Assembly (NCBI RefSeq): GCF_046297875.1
Contig: NZ_JBKBHD010000001.1
Span: 372,001-436,000 of the forward strand
Origin: Parvibaculum sp046297875
Lineage (GTDB): Bacteria > Pseudomonadota > Alphaproteobacteria > Parvibaculales > Parvibaculaceae
Direction of reading: 5' to 3'
DNA: 64,000 bases
In this document: in pieces, positions 1 through 7,884 of the stretch
Layout: each line of letters begins with the position of its first letter
How positions within the stretch are numbered: the stretch's first letter is position 1
Program-made: the position numbers and the translations under genes
Notes under the pieces: generated by a model
Databases searched by the model: none
The model's input: only the letters and a program-made list of their open reading frames with translations
What the model was told of the DNA's origin: nothing

Positions 1-120
1 CAAGGCCTCAAGGCGGAGCGGCTTGCGATCCGCACGACCGGCGCTGTCGAATCCCTCAATGCAACGGTGGCGGCGAGCCTTGCGCTTGCGGCCCGGTTCC
101 GGGATCTCGGAGACAGGTGA
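1..120 (+). CDS. SpoU/TrmH-family RNA 2'-O-methyltransferase, C-terminal fragment
   Basis: The first 39 codons are in frame from base 1 and end at a TGA. The string GAVESLNATVAASLALAARF is the closing motif of SpoU/TrmH (SPOUT) methyltransferases: the conserved G-VESLNVSVA stretch that forms part of the trefoil-knot S-adenosylmethionine site. The family methylates ribose 2'-hydroxyls in 23S rRNA or tRNA. Only the tail is inside the window, so RlmB-like versus TrmH-like cannot be decided. No terminator is evident before the next gene, 88 bases away. Confidence 0.72.
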   Translation, partial: QGLKAERLAIRTTGAVESLNATVAASLALAARFRDLGDR

Positions 121-208
121 TCCACCCGGCGCGGGGGTGCGTAGCAAGGGGGTGAGAGCTGGAATGTGAGCCAGCGGTTCAACTCCCCCCGGAGAAGGCC
201 CCCTGACC

Positions 209-904
209 GTGAATTCGCTACTCAAGATCGTTGCAGCTTTCGCAATCGTGATGCCCGCCCTGACTGTCGGCGCGGATGCGACAGCGCCGGCTTCCTCCCC
301 CGAGCCGGCGCTGTCTTTCCGTGTCGAGCGCGGCGGCACCCCCATCGGCACACACACCATCCAGTTCACGCAAGTGGACGACGAACTTCATGTCGCCATC
401 GACATCAACCTTGCCGTGAGCTTCGGGCCGATCACCGTGTTCCGCTATGCGCATACGAACCGCGAGACCTGGCGCAACGGCAAGCTCGTCGCCATCGAGA
501 CGGAAACGAACGATGACGGACGGCAATTCAGCGTCAGCGCGAAGATGACCGATGAGGGGCTTGAAGTGACGAGCTCGGAGAACGGCACCTTCATTGCGCC
601 CGAAAACATCATTCCGACAAGCTACTGGAACCCGGCAACGATCGATCAGACGCAGCTTCTCGATACGCAGCGCGGCCGCATCATCAATGTTGAGGTGAAC
701 GAGACGGCGAAGCGCGAGGCGCTTGTCGACGGTGCGCGCGTGGCGGTGCGGGAATATGAGATGACGGGCGATCTGAAGCTGAAGCTCTGGTATTCGCCGC
801 AGATGGAATGGCTGAACGTGATCTTCCGGGCGCGCGGCGCGGATGTCGATTATCACGTGGAACGCTTCGACCGCGAGCGCGTGCAGAGGCTGGCACTCCA
901 ATGA
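209..904 (+). CDS. Secreted DUF6134-like protein
   Basis: This is a 231-residue protein from a GTG start with GGAGAAGG about ten bases upstream. Residues 1-23 form a signal peptide (basic start, hydrophobic core, cleavage near GADA). The mature part is beta-rich, begins FRVERGGTPIGTH and contains SYWNP near the middle. It resembles the DUF6134 periplasmic family, whose function is unknown. The final codons overlap the ATG of the following SDR, so the two are probably co-translated. The family assignment rests on recognition of the pattern rather than on an alignment. Confidence 0.72.
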   Translation: MNSLLKIVAAFAIVMPALTVGADATAPASSPEPALSFRVERGGTPIGTHTIQFTQVDDELHVAIDINLAVSFGPITVFRYAHTNRETWRNGKLVAIETETNDDGRQFSVSAKMTDEGLEVTSSENGTFIAPENIIPTSYWNPATIDQTQLLDTQRGRIINVEVNETAKREALVDGARVAVREYEMTGDLKLKLWYSPQMEWLNVIFRARGADVDYHVERFDRERVQRLALQ

Positions 905-1665
905 GCAATATCGTCTGGATCACGGGCGCAAGCTCCGGCATTGGGCGGGCGCTGGCGCTGCGCATGGCCAGCGAAGGCTGGCGCGTGGCTGCATCGGCGC
1001 GGCGGGCGGAAGAGCTCGAAAAGCTGCGCCAGGAGGCGGCGGGCGAGATTGCCGTCTATCCGCTCGACACGACGAAGCCGGACGATGTGAAAAACGTCGT
1101 GGCGAAAATCGAGAGCGAGATGGGGCCGATTGCGACCGCTGTGCTCTGCGCGGGCACCTATGAGCCGGTGCTGGCGCGCGAGCTGACGGCCGAGAAGGCG
1201 CGGCCCGTCTTCGAACTGAATTTCATGGGCACGGTGAATTGCCTTGAGGCGCTGATCGCACCGATGCGCGCGCAGAAGGCGGGGCGCATTGCGGTGGTGG
1301 CGTCACTCGCCGGCTATTTCGGATTGCCGACTTCGGCGATCTATGGCGGCAGCAAGGCAGCGCTCATCAACATGGCGGAAGCGCTCAGGCCCGATCTCGC
1401 GCTGGACGGCATCAAGCTGCAGATCGTCAATCCCGGTTTCGTGAAGACGCCACTGACGGACAAGAACGAATTTCCGATGCCCTTCCTCATGGAAGTGGAC
1501 GATGCGGTGGATGCCCTCTATCGCGGACTTCAGTCGGACCGGTTCGAGATCACCTTTCCGCGGCGCTTTTCGCTGATCCTGCGGCTGGTGCAGATGCTGC
1601 CCTACCGGCTGTCGCTTGCGCTGACCGCGAAGACGATGCCGAAGCAGGCAAAACTCACTTCCTGA
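901..1665 (+). CDS. Short-chain dehydrogenase/reductase
   Basis: The 254-residue classical SDR has the cofactor motif TGASSGIG at residues 8-15, a catalytic Ser at 135 and YGGSK giving Tyr148/Lys152. The usual NAG after beta-4 reads CAG (83-85). The basic residue pattern after beta-2 (SARR) suggests NADP(H). The substrate is unknown. The ATG overlaps the preceding TGA as ATGA, so it is probably translationally coupled to the secreted protein. The C-terminal 40 residues are basic and hydrophobic, which could indicate membrane association, as in some SDRs acting on lipids. The 3' end overlaps the convergent photolyase gene by 11 bases. Confidence 0.85.
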   Translation: MSNIVWITGASSGIGRALALRMASEGWRVAASARRAEELEKLRQEAAGEIAVYPLDTTKPDDVKNVVAKIESEMGPIATAVLCAGTYEPVLARELTAEKARPVFELNFMGTVNCLEALIAPMRAQKAGRIAVVASLAGYFGLPTSAIYGGSKAALINMAEALRPDLALDGIKLQIVNPGFVKTPLTDKNEFPMPFLMEVDDAVDALYRGLQSDRFEITFPRRFSLILRLVQMLPYRLSLALTAKTMPKQAKLTS

Positions 1666-3103
1666 ATTCCTCATAGGCCGCGAGCGCACGGGCGCGGGCA
1701 ACGCCATGATCGACAATCGGCTTCGGATAGGACTTGCCGAGCGTCACGCCCGCTTTTGCGAGCACGTCGGACGGCGCCTCCCAGGGGCGGTGGATGTGGC
1801 GCGCATCGAGCATTGCTAGTTCAGGCACATAGCTGCGGACATATTCGCCAGCGGGATCGAATTTCTCGCCCTGCAGCACAGGATTGAAGATGCGGAAATA
1901 GGGCGCGGCGTCGGCGCCGGAGCCCGCCACCCATTGCCAGCTTGCACGGTTCACCGCGAGATCGGCATCGACCAGCGTATCCTCGAACCATTCCGCGCCG
2001 CGCCGCCAGTCGATCATGAGATGCTTGATGAGGAAGGAGGCGGCGACCATGCGCACGCGATTGTGCATCCAGCCTGTCTGCCAGAGTTCGCGCATGCCCG
2101 CATCGACAAGCGGATAGCCGGTCTTCCCCTTGGTCCAAGCGAGGAAGGCGGCATCGTCCGATGCCCAGGGGAAGGCATCGAATTCGCTTTTCCAGTTTTC
2201 GCTGACCATGCCCGGCCAGTGGAAGACGAGATGAAAGGCAAAGTCGCGCCAGCCGACTTCGCGCAGGAAAGATTCCGCCGCCGCGGCACTTCCGGTTTGT
2301 GCCTCGGCAGCGGCGCGCGCAACATGCCAGATGCGGCGCGGCGAGACCTCGCCCCAATGGAGATGCGGCGAGAGGCGCGAGGTGCCTTCGCGGTCCGGCA
2401 GGTCGCGCGCATCGCGATAAGCGGACATGCGTTCGTCCACAAATGCAGCGAGGCGATCCTGCGCGCCCTGCTCGCCCGGCTGCCATGTTTCGCGCAGGCC
2501 GCCCGCCCAGTCCGGCTTTACGGGCAGGAGATTCCAGTCATTGAGTGCGTCGGAGGCTGCCGGCGTGGCGCCTGTGAATTTCTCCGGTGCGGCGAGCGGT
2601 GCATCGAAAACCTGCTGCGAGAGCGAGCGCCAGAATGGCGTGAAGACCTTGTAGGGGTCGCCATTTCCCGTTTTCACCTGCCAGGGCTCGGCCAGTAGCG
2701 AGCCGTTGAAGCTCGACACTTCGACACCCTCTTCTGCCAGCACGGATTTCAGTGCCTTGTCGCGGGCAACCGCGTGCGGCTCGTAACACCGGTTCCAGAA
2801 GATCGCTTTTGCACCTGTCTCGGCTGCAAGGCGCGGCAGGATGTCCGCCGGACGGCCGCGACGGAGGATGAGCGGCGCGCCGCGCCTTCGCAGCGCGTCC
2901 GACAGCGATGTAAGGCTGTGATGCAGCCACCAGAGCGAAGCGGCGCCGGGCATTTCATCCGGGTCGAGGATGAAGACGGGAAGCAGCGGCGCGCCGGAAC
3001 GGGCTGCCGCATCGAGCGCCGGATTGTCATCGATCCGCAGATCGCGGCGGAACCAGACGATGGCGGGAGGTGCGTTCCGGTCGGTGGGTTTTTCCCGCGG
3101 CAT
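1655..3103 (-). CDS. phrB: Deoxyribodipyrimidine photolyase
   Basis: This 482-residue blue-light flavoprotein repairs cyclobutane pyrimidine dimers. The N-terminal photolyase Rossmann domain (from about residue 14, VWFRRDLRIDDNPAL) holds the antenna chromophore site. The C-terminal FAD domain shows KTGYPLVDAGMRELWQTGWM, NRVRMVAASFLIKHL, DADLAVNRASWQWVAGSG and YFRIFNPVLQG, all class I CPD photolyase signatures. The length is normal. The gene is convergent with the SDR and starts 28 bases from the end of the dioxygenase gene on the same strand, so the two may be co-transcribed. Confidence 0.95.
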   Translation of the reverse strand: MPREKPTDRNAPPAIVWFRRDLRIDDNPALDAAARSGAPLLPVFILDPDEMPGAASLWWLHHSLTSLSDALRRRGAPLILRRGRPADILPRLAAETGAKAIFWNRCYEPHAVARDKALKSVLAEEGVEVSSFNGSLLAEPWQVKTGNGDPYKVFTPFWRSLSQQVFDAPLAAPEKFTGATPAASDALNDWNLLPVKPDWAGGLRETWQPGEQGAQDRLAAFVDERMSAYRDARDLPDREGTSRLSPHLHWGEVSPRRIWHVARAAAEAQTGSAAAAESFLREVGWRDFAFHLVFHWPGMVSENWKSEFDAFPWASDDAAFLAWTKGKTGYPLVDAGMRELWQTGWMHNRVRMVAASFLIKHLMIDWRRGAEWFEDTLVDADLAVNRASWQWVAGSGADAAPYFRIFNPVLQGEKFDPAGEYVRSYVPELAMLDARHIHRPWEAPSDVLAKAGVTLGKSYPKPIVDHGVARARALAAYEEFRK

Positions 3104-3131
3104 TTCTATCCCGTGGCGGCGATGTTGCTTT

Positions 3132-3896
3132 CTATCCGGTACGGTTTTCGCCGGCGGGTGGATCAGCGGCGTGGATGCGGCGTGAGGAAAAGCCTGTCAG
3201 CCGCCAGCCGGGCGCCGCAAATCCGCCAACCGGATAATGATGCGCGATGCGGCAGTCCCAAAGCACGAGCATCCCTTCGCACCACGGAATTCTTATCTGG
3301 TTTTCCGGCGTGTAGACATGGTTGCGGAGCAACTTGAGGATCAGGCGGCTTTCCTCTTCCGGTACGCCGCCGATCTGCGACGTGAAGTCGGGGCTGAAAT
3401 CAAGGCAGGCTTCGCAGGTGACGGGATGAGGGGCAACAAGCGGGCGCCAGATCTCCATTTGGCCTTCGGGGCAGACATGCGCTGCATTGAGCGTCGCCAG
3501 ATAGCGGCGCATGGGCGCGGAGAGACTGCGATATGCGGCGTGAAGGGAAGACCAGATGCTTTCTCCACCCTGTGCAGGCACCTGCTCGGCACGCACGAGA
3601 ATGGCAGCGGGTCTTTCGTCATGCCAGGCGGGGTCCATCGCCTCGGAGAAACGGGCAGGCGGCAGACCGCCCGATGCGGCGCAATGAAACCGCGCGTCCT
3701 GCGAGAACAGCCGGCCGAGAAATTGCTCTTCCTCGAGCGGGATATTGCCTTCGCGGCAGACCAGCACACCATATTCCGACAAGGCACAGGCCAAGGCGCG
3801 CCCGACGCCGGCCGCAGGGGCGGAGAGATCGATGCCGAGCACCTCGCCCCCCAGAATGCCGCCCAAGGGGCGAACGATTACCGGCTTCAAAGTCAT
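3132..3896 (-). CDS. TauD/TfdA-like Fe(II)/2-oxoglutarate dioxygenase
   Basis: The 254-residue protein has a TauD-like frame: an N-terminal LGGILGGEVLGIDL, then AWHDERPAAILVRAEQVPAQGGES around His92, and a distal LVLWDCRIAHHYP with His220 followed by Arg232. In canonical members the first motif is WHTD; here it reads WHDE, so the acidic ligand would be Glu94. The spacing before PAA is also shorter than usual. The substrate is unknown; family members attack taurine, alkyl sulfates or carnitine precursors. It is divergent from a LysR gene with a dyad between them, which makes control by that LysR likely. Confidence 0.78.
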   Translation of the reverse strand: MTLKPVIVRPLGGILGGEVLGIDLSAPAAGVGRALACALSEYGVLVCREGNIPLEEEQFLGRLFSQDARFHCAASGGLPPARFSEAMDPAWHDERPAAILVRAEQVPAQGGESIWSSLHAAYRSLSAPMRRYLATLNAAHVCPEGQMEIWRPLVAPHPVTCEACLDFSPDFTSQIGGVPEEESRLILKLLRNHVYTPENQIRIPWCEGMLVLWDCRIAHHYPVGGFAAPGWRLTGFSSRRIHAADPPAGENRTG

Positions 3897-3970
3897 GTTT
3901 CCCCCGATGAGCCGTCTCGTTTTTCCGTCTATTTCCCTTCACTAAATCAATGTCACGGGACTTTGCCTTT

Positions 3971-3989
3971 TTCCAATTGAAATTTGGAA
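3971..3989. promoter_or_regulatory. Palindromic LysR-type operator in divergent promoter region
   Basis: TTCCAATTGAAATTTGGAA has perfect 6-base arms (TTCCAA/TTGGAA) around 7 bases. It ends 18 bases before the LysR ATG and lies 75 bases from the dioxygenase ATG. An interrupted dyad of this size with a T-(N)-A core between a LysR gene and a divergent target is the standard layout for these regulators. The assignment is inferred from position and symmetry. Confidence 0.55.
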
Positions 3990-4007
3990 TGGTCAAGTAT
4001 TCATAAA

Positions 4008-4886
4008 ATGAATTTAAGACGCATCGACCTCAACCTGCTGACCGTGTTCGACGCCATCATGGCCGAGGGAAGCATTACGAGGGCCGCGATGCGGCTCGGC
4101 ATGACGCAGCCCGCTCTCTCCAATGCATTGACGCGGCTGCGCCGCCAGATGGACGATCCGCTGTTCGTACGCACGGTCGAAGGCATGGAGCCGACCGAAC
4201 GGGCGATGCTCATGGCAGGGCCGGTGAGGCAGGCGCTAGATATTGCCAGGCAGGCCTTCGCGGCGATGCCGGATCTGCCCCCCGGCACGGGAAAGAGGCG
4301 CTACACGATCGCGCTCGGCGAAATCGGCGAGGCGATCGCGCTGCCCGCCGCCATTTCGGCACTCGACCGCGACATGCCGTTCCGGCTCGTGCTCGAACGG
4401 CCGCAGGAAAGGCCCAATCTCGAGATCGCCTTGCTGGAGGGCAGCCTCGATCTTGTCTGGACACCGCTCGCCATGCGCTCGCGCGACGTCGCCATTGAGC
4501 CGGTGATGAAGGATGAGCTTGTCTGCCTGTTGCCGCCGCCTCTGGCCGGGCGGACGCTGACGCCTGAACTCTATTTCGGGCTGCAGCATGCGGTGATGCG
4601 CGGCACACTCTATGAACGAGAACTCGACCGGGGCGGGCGCCGCCGCGACATCGTCATTGGCGACTGCCATTGCGGGGCACTTCCGGGGCTCGTCGGCGGG
4701 TGCGGGTTTGCGGCGGTGCTTCCGAAACGGCTCGCCGAAGCGATTGCCGCAAGCCACGGGCTCGCCGTGGCGGCGCTGCCTTTCGACATGCCGGATCTGC
4801 TGCTCCATCAAGCCTGGCCACGCCATCTAGACAATGACCCGCAGCACAGGCGCCTCAGGCGTGCGCTCAAGGCGGCGGCGCAATAG
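4008..4886 (+). CDS. LysR-family transcriptional regulator
   Basis: The 292-residue regulator starts at the ATG that gives MNLRRIDLNLLTVFDAIMAE. The winged helix-turn-helix occupies residues 1-62 (SITRAAMRLGMTQPALSNAL, then LRRQMDDPLFVR) and is followed by a linker helix and an effector-binding periplasmic-binding-protein fold. An in-frame TTG 24 bases upstream would add eight residues but breaks the usual family N-terminus. It is divergent from the TauD-like gene and probably regulates it in response to an unknown substrate. Confidence 0.9.
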   Translation: MNLRRIDLNLLTVFDAIMAEGSITRAAMRLGMTQPALSNALTRLRRQMDDPLFVRTVEGMEPTERAMLMAGPVRQALDIARQAFAAMPDLPPGTGKRRYTIALGEIGEAIALPAAISALDRDMPFRLVLERPQERPNLEIALLEGSLDLVWTPLAMRSRDVAIEPVMKDELVCLLPPPLAGRTLTPELYFGLQHAVMRGTLYERELDRGGRRRDIVIGDCHCGALPGLVGGCGFAAVLPKRLAEAIAASHGLAVAALPFDMPDLLLHQAWPRHLDNDPQHRRLRRALKAAAQ

Positions 4887-4988
4887 TTCGCAGGCGCAAA
4901 ATGCATGGTCCATCTGGTTCATTTGATCGAAGGGCTACTTACGGTATTGTTTGCAAGGAGCGGAGAGGATCGGCGGAGGAGGAACCCC

Positions 4989-6113
4989 ATGACGACCCGG
5001 ACATCGAGCGACATCACCAAGGACAGCGCCTATAACGCCGTCGCGCCGGACGATTTTCCCGCGATGATGGAAGTGGACCGCTATGGCGCACGCTCGACCG
5101 CCTTCGACAAGATCATCTCGGCGACGCATGACCATTTCTGGGACCCGCTCGACAAGAAATATATCGATTTCGACCAGCCCTTCGACATGAAGAGTACGAC
5201 CGTCATTCCGATGGATTTTGTGCTGGAGCTGCAGACGCCGATTGCCGACCGGCTGTCGCCGGAAGCAAAGATCGCGCTGTCAAACGAAAGCGCGCGCTGG
5301 ATGCTTTCCTCCATCCTGCATGGCGAGGCGGGCGCGCTCGCCCTTTCGGCAAGCCTCTGCCACATATTGAAAGACCCCGGCGCACAGGAATATGCCGCGA
5401 ACCAGACGCGCGAAGAAGCTCGGCACGTGACCGGCTTTTCGAAATATATCGAGGCACGCTGGAAGAAGCCGCTGCCTGTGGGGCCGACGCTTGGCAATCT
5501 TCTCACCGATATCGTGAACGCACCGGAAGTCTACAAGAAGGTCGTCGGCATGCAGATGCTGGTGGAGGGGCTTGCGATGGGCGCCTTTGCCTCGCTCTAC
5601 ACCTATTCGAACGATCCGCTGCTTCGCCATCTCTGCCAGCTCGTGATGACGGACGAGGCCTTCCACCACAAGTTCGGCAAGATCTGGGCGGACCGCACGG
5701 TGCCGCACCTGACGCAGCAGGAGCGGCACGTCATCGAGGACTGGGCCGCCGAGTGTTTCCAGACGCTGCTCTTCAATCTTGCGAACCCGGAACAGAAGAA
5801 GGTCATCTATGCGCAGTTCGGCCTCGACTGGGAGGAAGTGCTCTCCGAGGTTCTGAAGAGCCGGACGGACGACAAGCGCCGCAAGGCCATGTCGAACCAG
5901 AGCAATATTTTCCGTGTGCTGACCAAGACGCTGCTTAAGGCCGGCATCATCACCGACCGCACCAAGGGCTTCTATGCGACCTATGTTGACATGGACGAGC
6001 TTCGCAAGGAAGGCGACGAGATGGTGGGCGATGCGATTGCCGAGGACGGGATCGAATATCTCAAGCGCGTGAATTTTTCCGGGCGCGGCGCGGCGGTGAG
6101 CGCGGCGGAGTAA
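4989..6113 (+). CDS. Ferritin-like diiron protein of unknown substrate
   Basis: The 374-residue protein starts at an ATG preceded by a strong GGAGGAGG. The ligand pattern of a carboxylate-bridged diiron four-helix bundle can be read directly: Glu113 (HGE), Glu143/His146 (EEARH), Glu193 (VEG) and Glu223/His226 (DEAFHH). The N-terminal stretch WDPLDKKYIDFDQPFD is distinctive. It lacks the dinucleotide-binding parts of flavoproteins and is not a ribonucleotide reductase R2. It could be an N- or C-oxygenase, a desaturase-like enzyme or a peroxide scavenger. The neighbours (LysR upstream, B12 importer convergent) do not settle the substrate. Confidence 0.75.
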   Translation: MTTRTSSDITKDSAYNAVAPDDFPAMMEVDRYGARSTAFDKIISATHDHFWDPLDKKYIDFDQPFDMKSTTVIPMDFVLELQTPIADRLSPEAKIALSNESARWMLSSILHGEAGALALSASLCHILKDPGAQEYAANQTREEARHVTGFSKYIEARWKKPLPVGPTLGNLLTDIVNAPEVYKKVVGMQMLVEGLAMGAFASLYTYSNDPLLRHLCQLVMTDEAFHHKFGKIWADRTVPHLTQQERHVIEDWAAECFQTLLFNLANPEQKKVIYAQFGLDWEEVLSEVLKSRTDDKRRKAMSNQSNIFRVLTKTLLKAGIITDRTKGFYATYVDMDELRKEGDEMVGDAIAEDGIEYLKRVNFSGRGAAVSAAE

Positions 6114-6115
6114 GG

Positions 6116-6883
6116 CTACTCCGCGCGCCGGAGCGGCAGCACGAAGGGCTCGCCGCCCTCGCCTATTTTCGCCTCGATTCGATAGGTTTCGCGCAGGTTC
6201 GCGGGCGTAAGGACTTCGGCGGGTGTGCCGTCGGCCTTCACCCTGCCATCATCGAGCAGGATCAGCCGGTCGCAATGGCGCGCGGCGAGCGTCAGATCGT
6301 GCAGCACGGCGATGATGATGCGGCCTTCATCTGCATAAGCGCGCAGCACTTCCATGATGCGGAGCTGGTGATAGGGATCGAGCGCGGCGACGGGCTCGTC
6401 CACCAGCAGGAGCGGCGCCTCGACCGCGAGCGCGCGGGCGAGCAGCACACGGGCGCGCTCGCCGCCCGATAGCGTCAGCACATCGCGGCCGATGAATTCT
6501 TCCACACCTGCAAGATGCATGGCGCGGGCGATGGCGGCTTCGTCCCCGGCGCTTGCACGCGCGAAAGGCGGCAGATGCGGGAGGCGGCCAAGCGCGACGA
6601 GGCGCGAGACCTCGAGCGGCCAATGGCTGCCTGCCCCTTGCGCGAGATAGGCGATGGCGCAAGCGCGGGCGCGTGGCGGCAGCGCGGCAATCGGCCTGCC
6701 ATCGAGCGTGACCGACCCTTCAAAGGGGATAAGGCCGGCAATGGCGCGGACAAGCGTCGTCTTGCCGACGCCGTTCGGGCCGATCAGGCCGATAAAGGCC
6801 GCGCCTTCGGCGGCGAAGGAGGCACCGCGAATGACGCGGGCACCGCCGAGAGAGGCATGAATGTTTTCGACCGCGAGACGCAT
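6116..6883 (-). CDS. btuD: Cobalamin ABC transporter ATP-binding protein
   Basis: The 255-residue ABC ATPase has Walker A GPNGVGKTT near residue 36, signature LSGGERARVLLARAL and Walker B LLLVDEPVAALD followed by the switch histidine in VLHD. It belongs to the FecE/HmuV/BtuD group. The ATG overlaps the TGA of the permease gene. On sequence alone haem or siderophore import would be equally possible; the cobalamin riboswitch at the head of this operon makes vitamin B12 the likely cargo. Confidence 0.87.
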   Translation of the reverse strand: MRLAVENIHASLGGARVIRGASFAAEGAAFIGLIGPNGVGKTTLVRAIAGLIPFEGSVTLDGRPIAALPPRARACAIAYLAQGAGSHWPLEVSRLVALGRLPHLPPFARASAGDEAAIARAMHLAGVEEFIGRDVLTLSGGERARVLLARALAVEAPLLLVDEPVAALDPYHQLRIMEVLRAYADEGRIIIAVLHDLTLAARHCDRLILLDDGRVKADGTPAEVLTPANLRETYRIEAKIGEGGEPFVLPLRRAE

Positions 6884-7884
6884 CAGGGAGCCTCGCTTCG
6901 TGTGCGCATGATGAGCCAGAGGAAGAAGGGGGCGCCGAGAAGCGCCGTCACCACGCCGAGCTTCAGCTCCGGCCCGTCGACCGGCAGACGCACCATGAGA
7001 TCGGCGGCGAGTACGAGCGCCGCGCCGCCAAGGGCGGATGGCAGCAGGAGCGAGGCCGGGCGCTGGCCGACGAGCGGGCGCATGAGATGGGGCACGACGA
7101 GGCCGACAAAGCCGATGACGCCGGTGACGGATACGGCGGCGCCGACCGCAAGGCCGGTGCCGAGAACGGCGCGAAGCATGACCGAGCGCATGGAGAAGCC
7201 GAGCGTTGCCGCCGTGTCCTCGCCGAGCGCCAGCGCATCGAGCGCGCGCCATGTGGAAGCGACGAGGAACCAGCCCACAATCATGAATGGCAGGACGAAC
7301 CAGACCTGCGCCATGCTGCGATCCGTCAGTGATCCCAGCATCCAGAATACGATTTCGAGCGCGGCATAGGGGCTTGGCGAGAGGTTTAGCGCAAGCGAAG
7401 TGAGCGCGCTGGAAAAGGCGGAGATGGCGACGCCTGCGAGAATGATGGTGACGATGGCGGGATTGCGGCCGGCAAGCAGATAGAGAAGGCCAAGCGCCGC
7501 GATCGCGCCGAGGACGCCGCCGACGGGGACGAACATCGCCGTGCCCGCGGCAAGACCGGAATAGAAAACGAGAACGGCGCCGAGGGCTGCACCGCTCGAT
7601 GCGCCGACGAGGCCGGGCTCCGCCAACGGATTGCGCAGGAGCCCCTGCAGCGCCGCGCCGGAGAGGCCGAGCGTTGCGCCGACGAGAAGGCCGAGCAGCG
7701 CGCGCGGCAGGCGCACCTCCATCAGCACGAGACGGGCAATCTCCGGATCGGTTTCGGCGATGAGTGCGAATTTCTGCGCCAGCAATTCGCCGCCGCGGCC
7801 GACATAGATGGAGGCGATGAAGAGGAGTGCGGCGAGCGCGGCGAGAATGGCGTTCACCATCCACGATTTCATTTGAATTTGCAT
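6883..7884 (-). CDS. btuC: Cobalamin ABC transporter permease (FecCD family)
   Basis: The 333-residue polytopic protein has about nine or ten hydrophobic segments. It carries the FecCD landmarks RLPRALLGLLVGATLGLSGAA and GLLRNPLAEPGLVGASSGAA, and the coupling region GFVGLVVPHLMR. It forms the membrane channel for the ATPase encoded downstream and the binding protein encoded upstream. Start and stop overlaps on both sides (ATGA) indicate tight translational coupling. Cobalamin specificity is inferred from the upstream riboswitch. Confidence 0.88.
   Translation of the reverse strand: MQIQMKSWMVNAILAALAALLFIASIYVGRGGELLAQKFALIAETDPEIARLVLMEVRLPRALLGLLVGATLGLSGAALQGLLRNPLAEPGLVGASSGAALGAVLVFYSGLAAGTAMFVPVGGVLGAIAALGLLYLLAGRNPAIVTIILAGVAISAFSSALTSLALNLSPSPYAALEIVFWMLGSLTDRSMAQVWFVLPFMIVGWFLVASTWRALDALALGEDTAATLGFSMRSVMLRAVLGTGLAVGAAVSVTGVIGFVGLVVPHLMRPLVGQRPASLLLPSALGGAALVLAADLMVRLPVDGPELKLGVVTALLGAPFFLWLIMRTRSEAP

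Noticed and set aside
218..901. Long minus-strand reading frame opposite the secreted DUF6134-like gene
   Set aside because: GC-rich third positions create long antisense frames throughout; this one has no family features and lies wholly over a better-supported gene.
6116..7864. One 582-residue frame that would fuse a novel Arg-rich N-terminus to the B12 ATPase
   Set aside because: The N-terminal part is a frame shadow of the permease gene; the ATPase begins at 6883, overlapping the permease stop.
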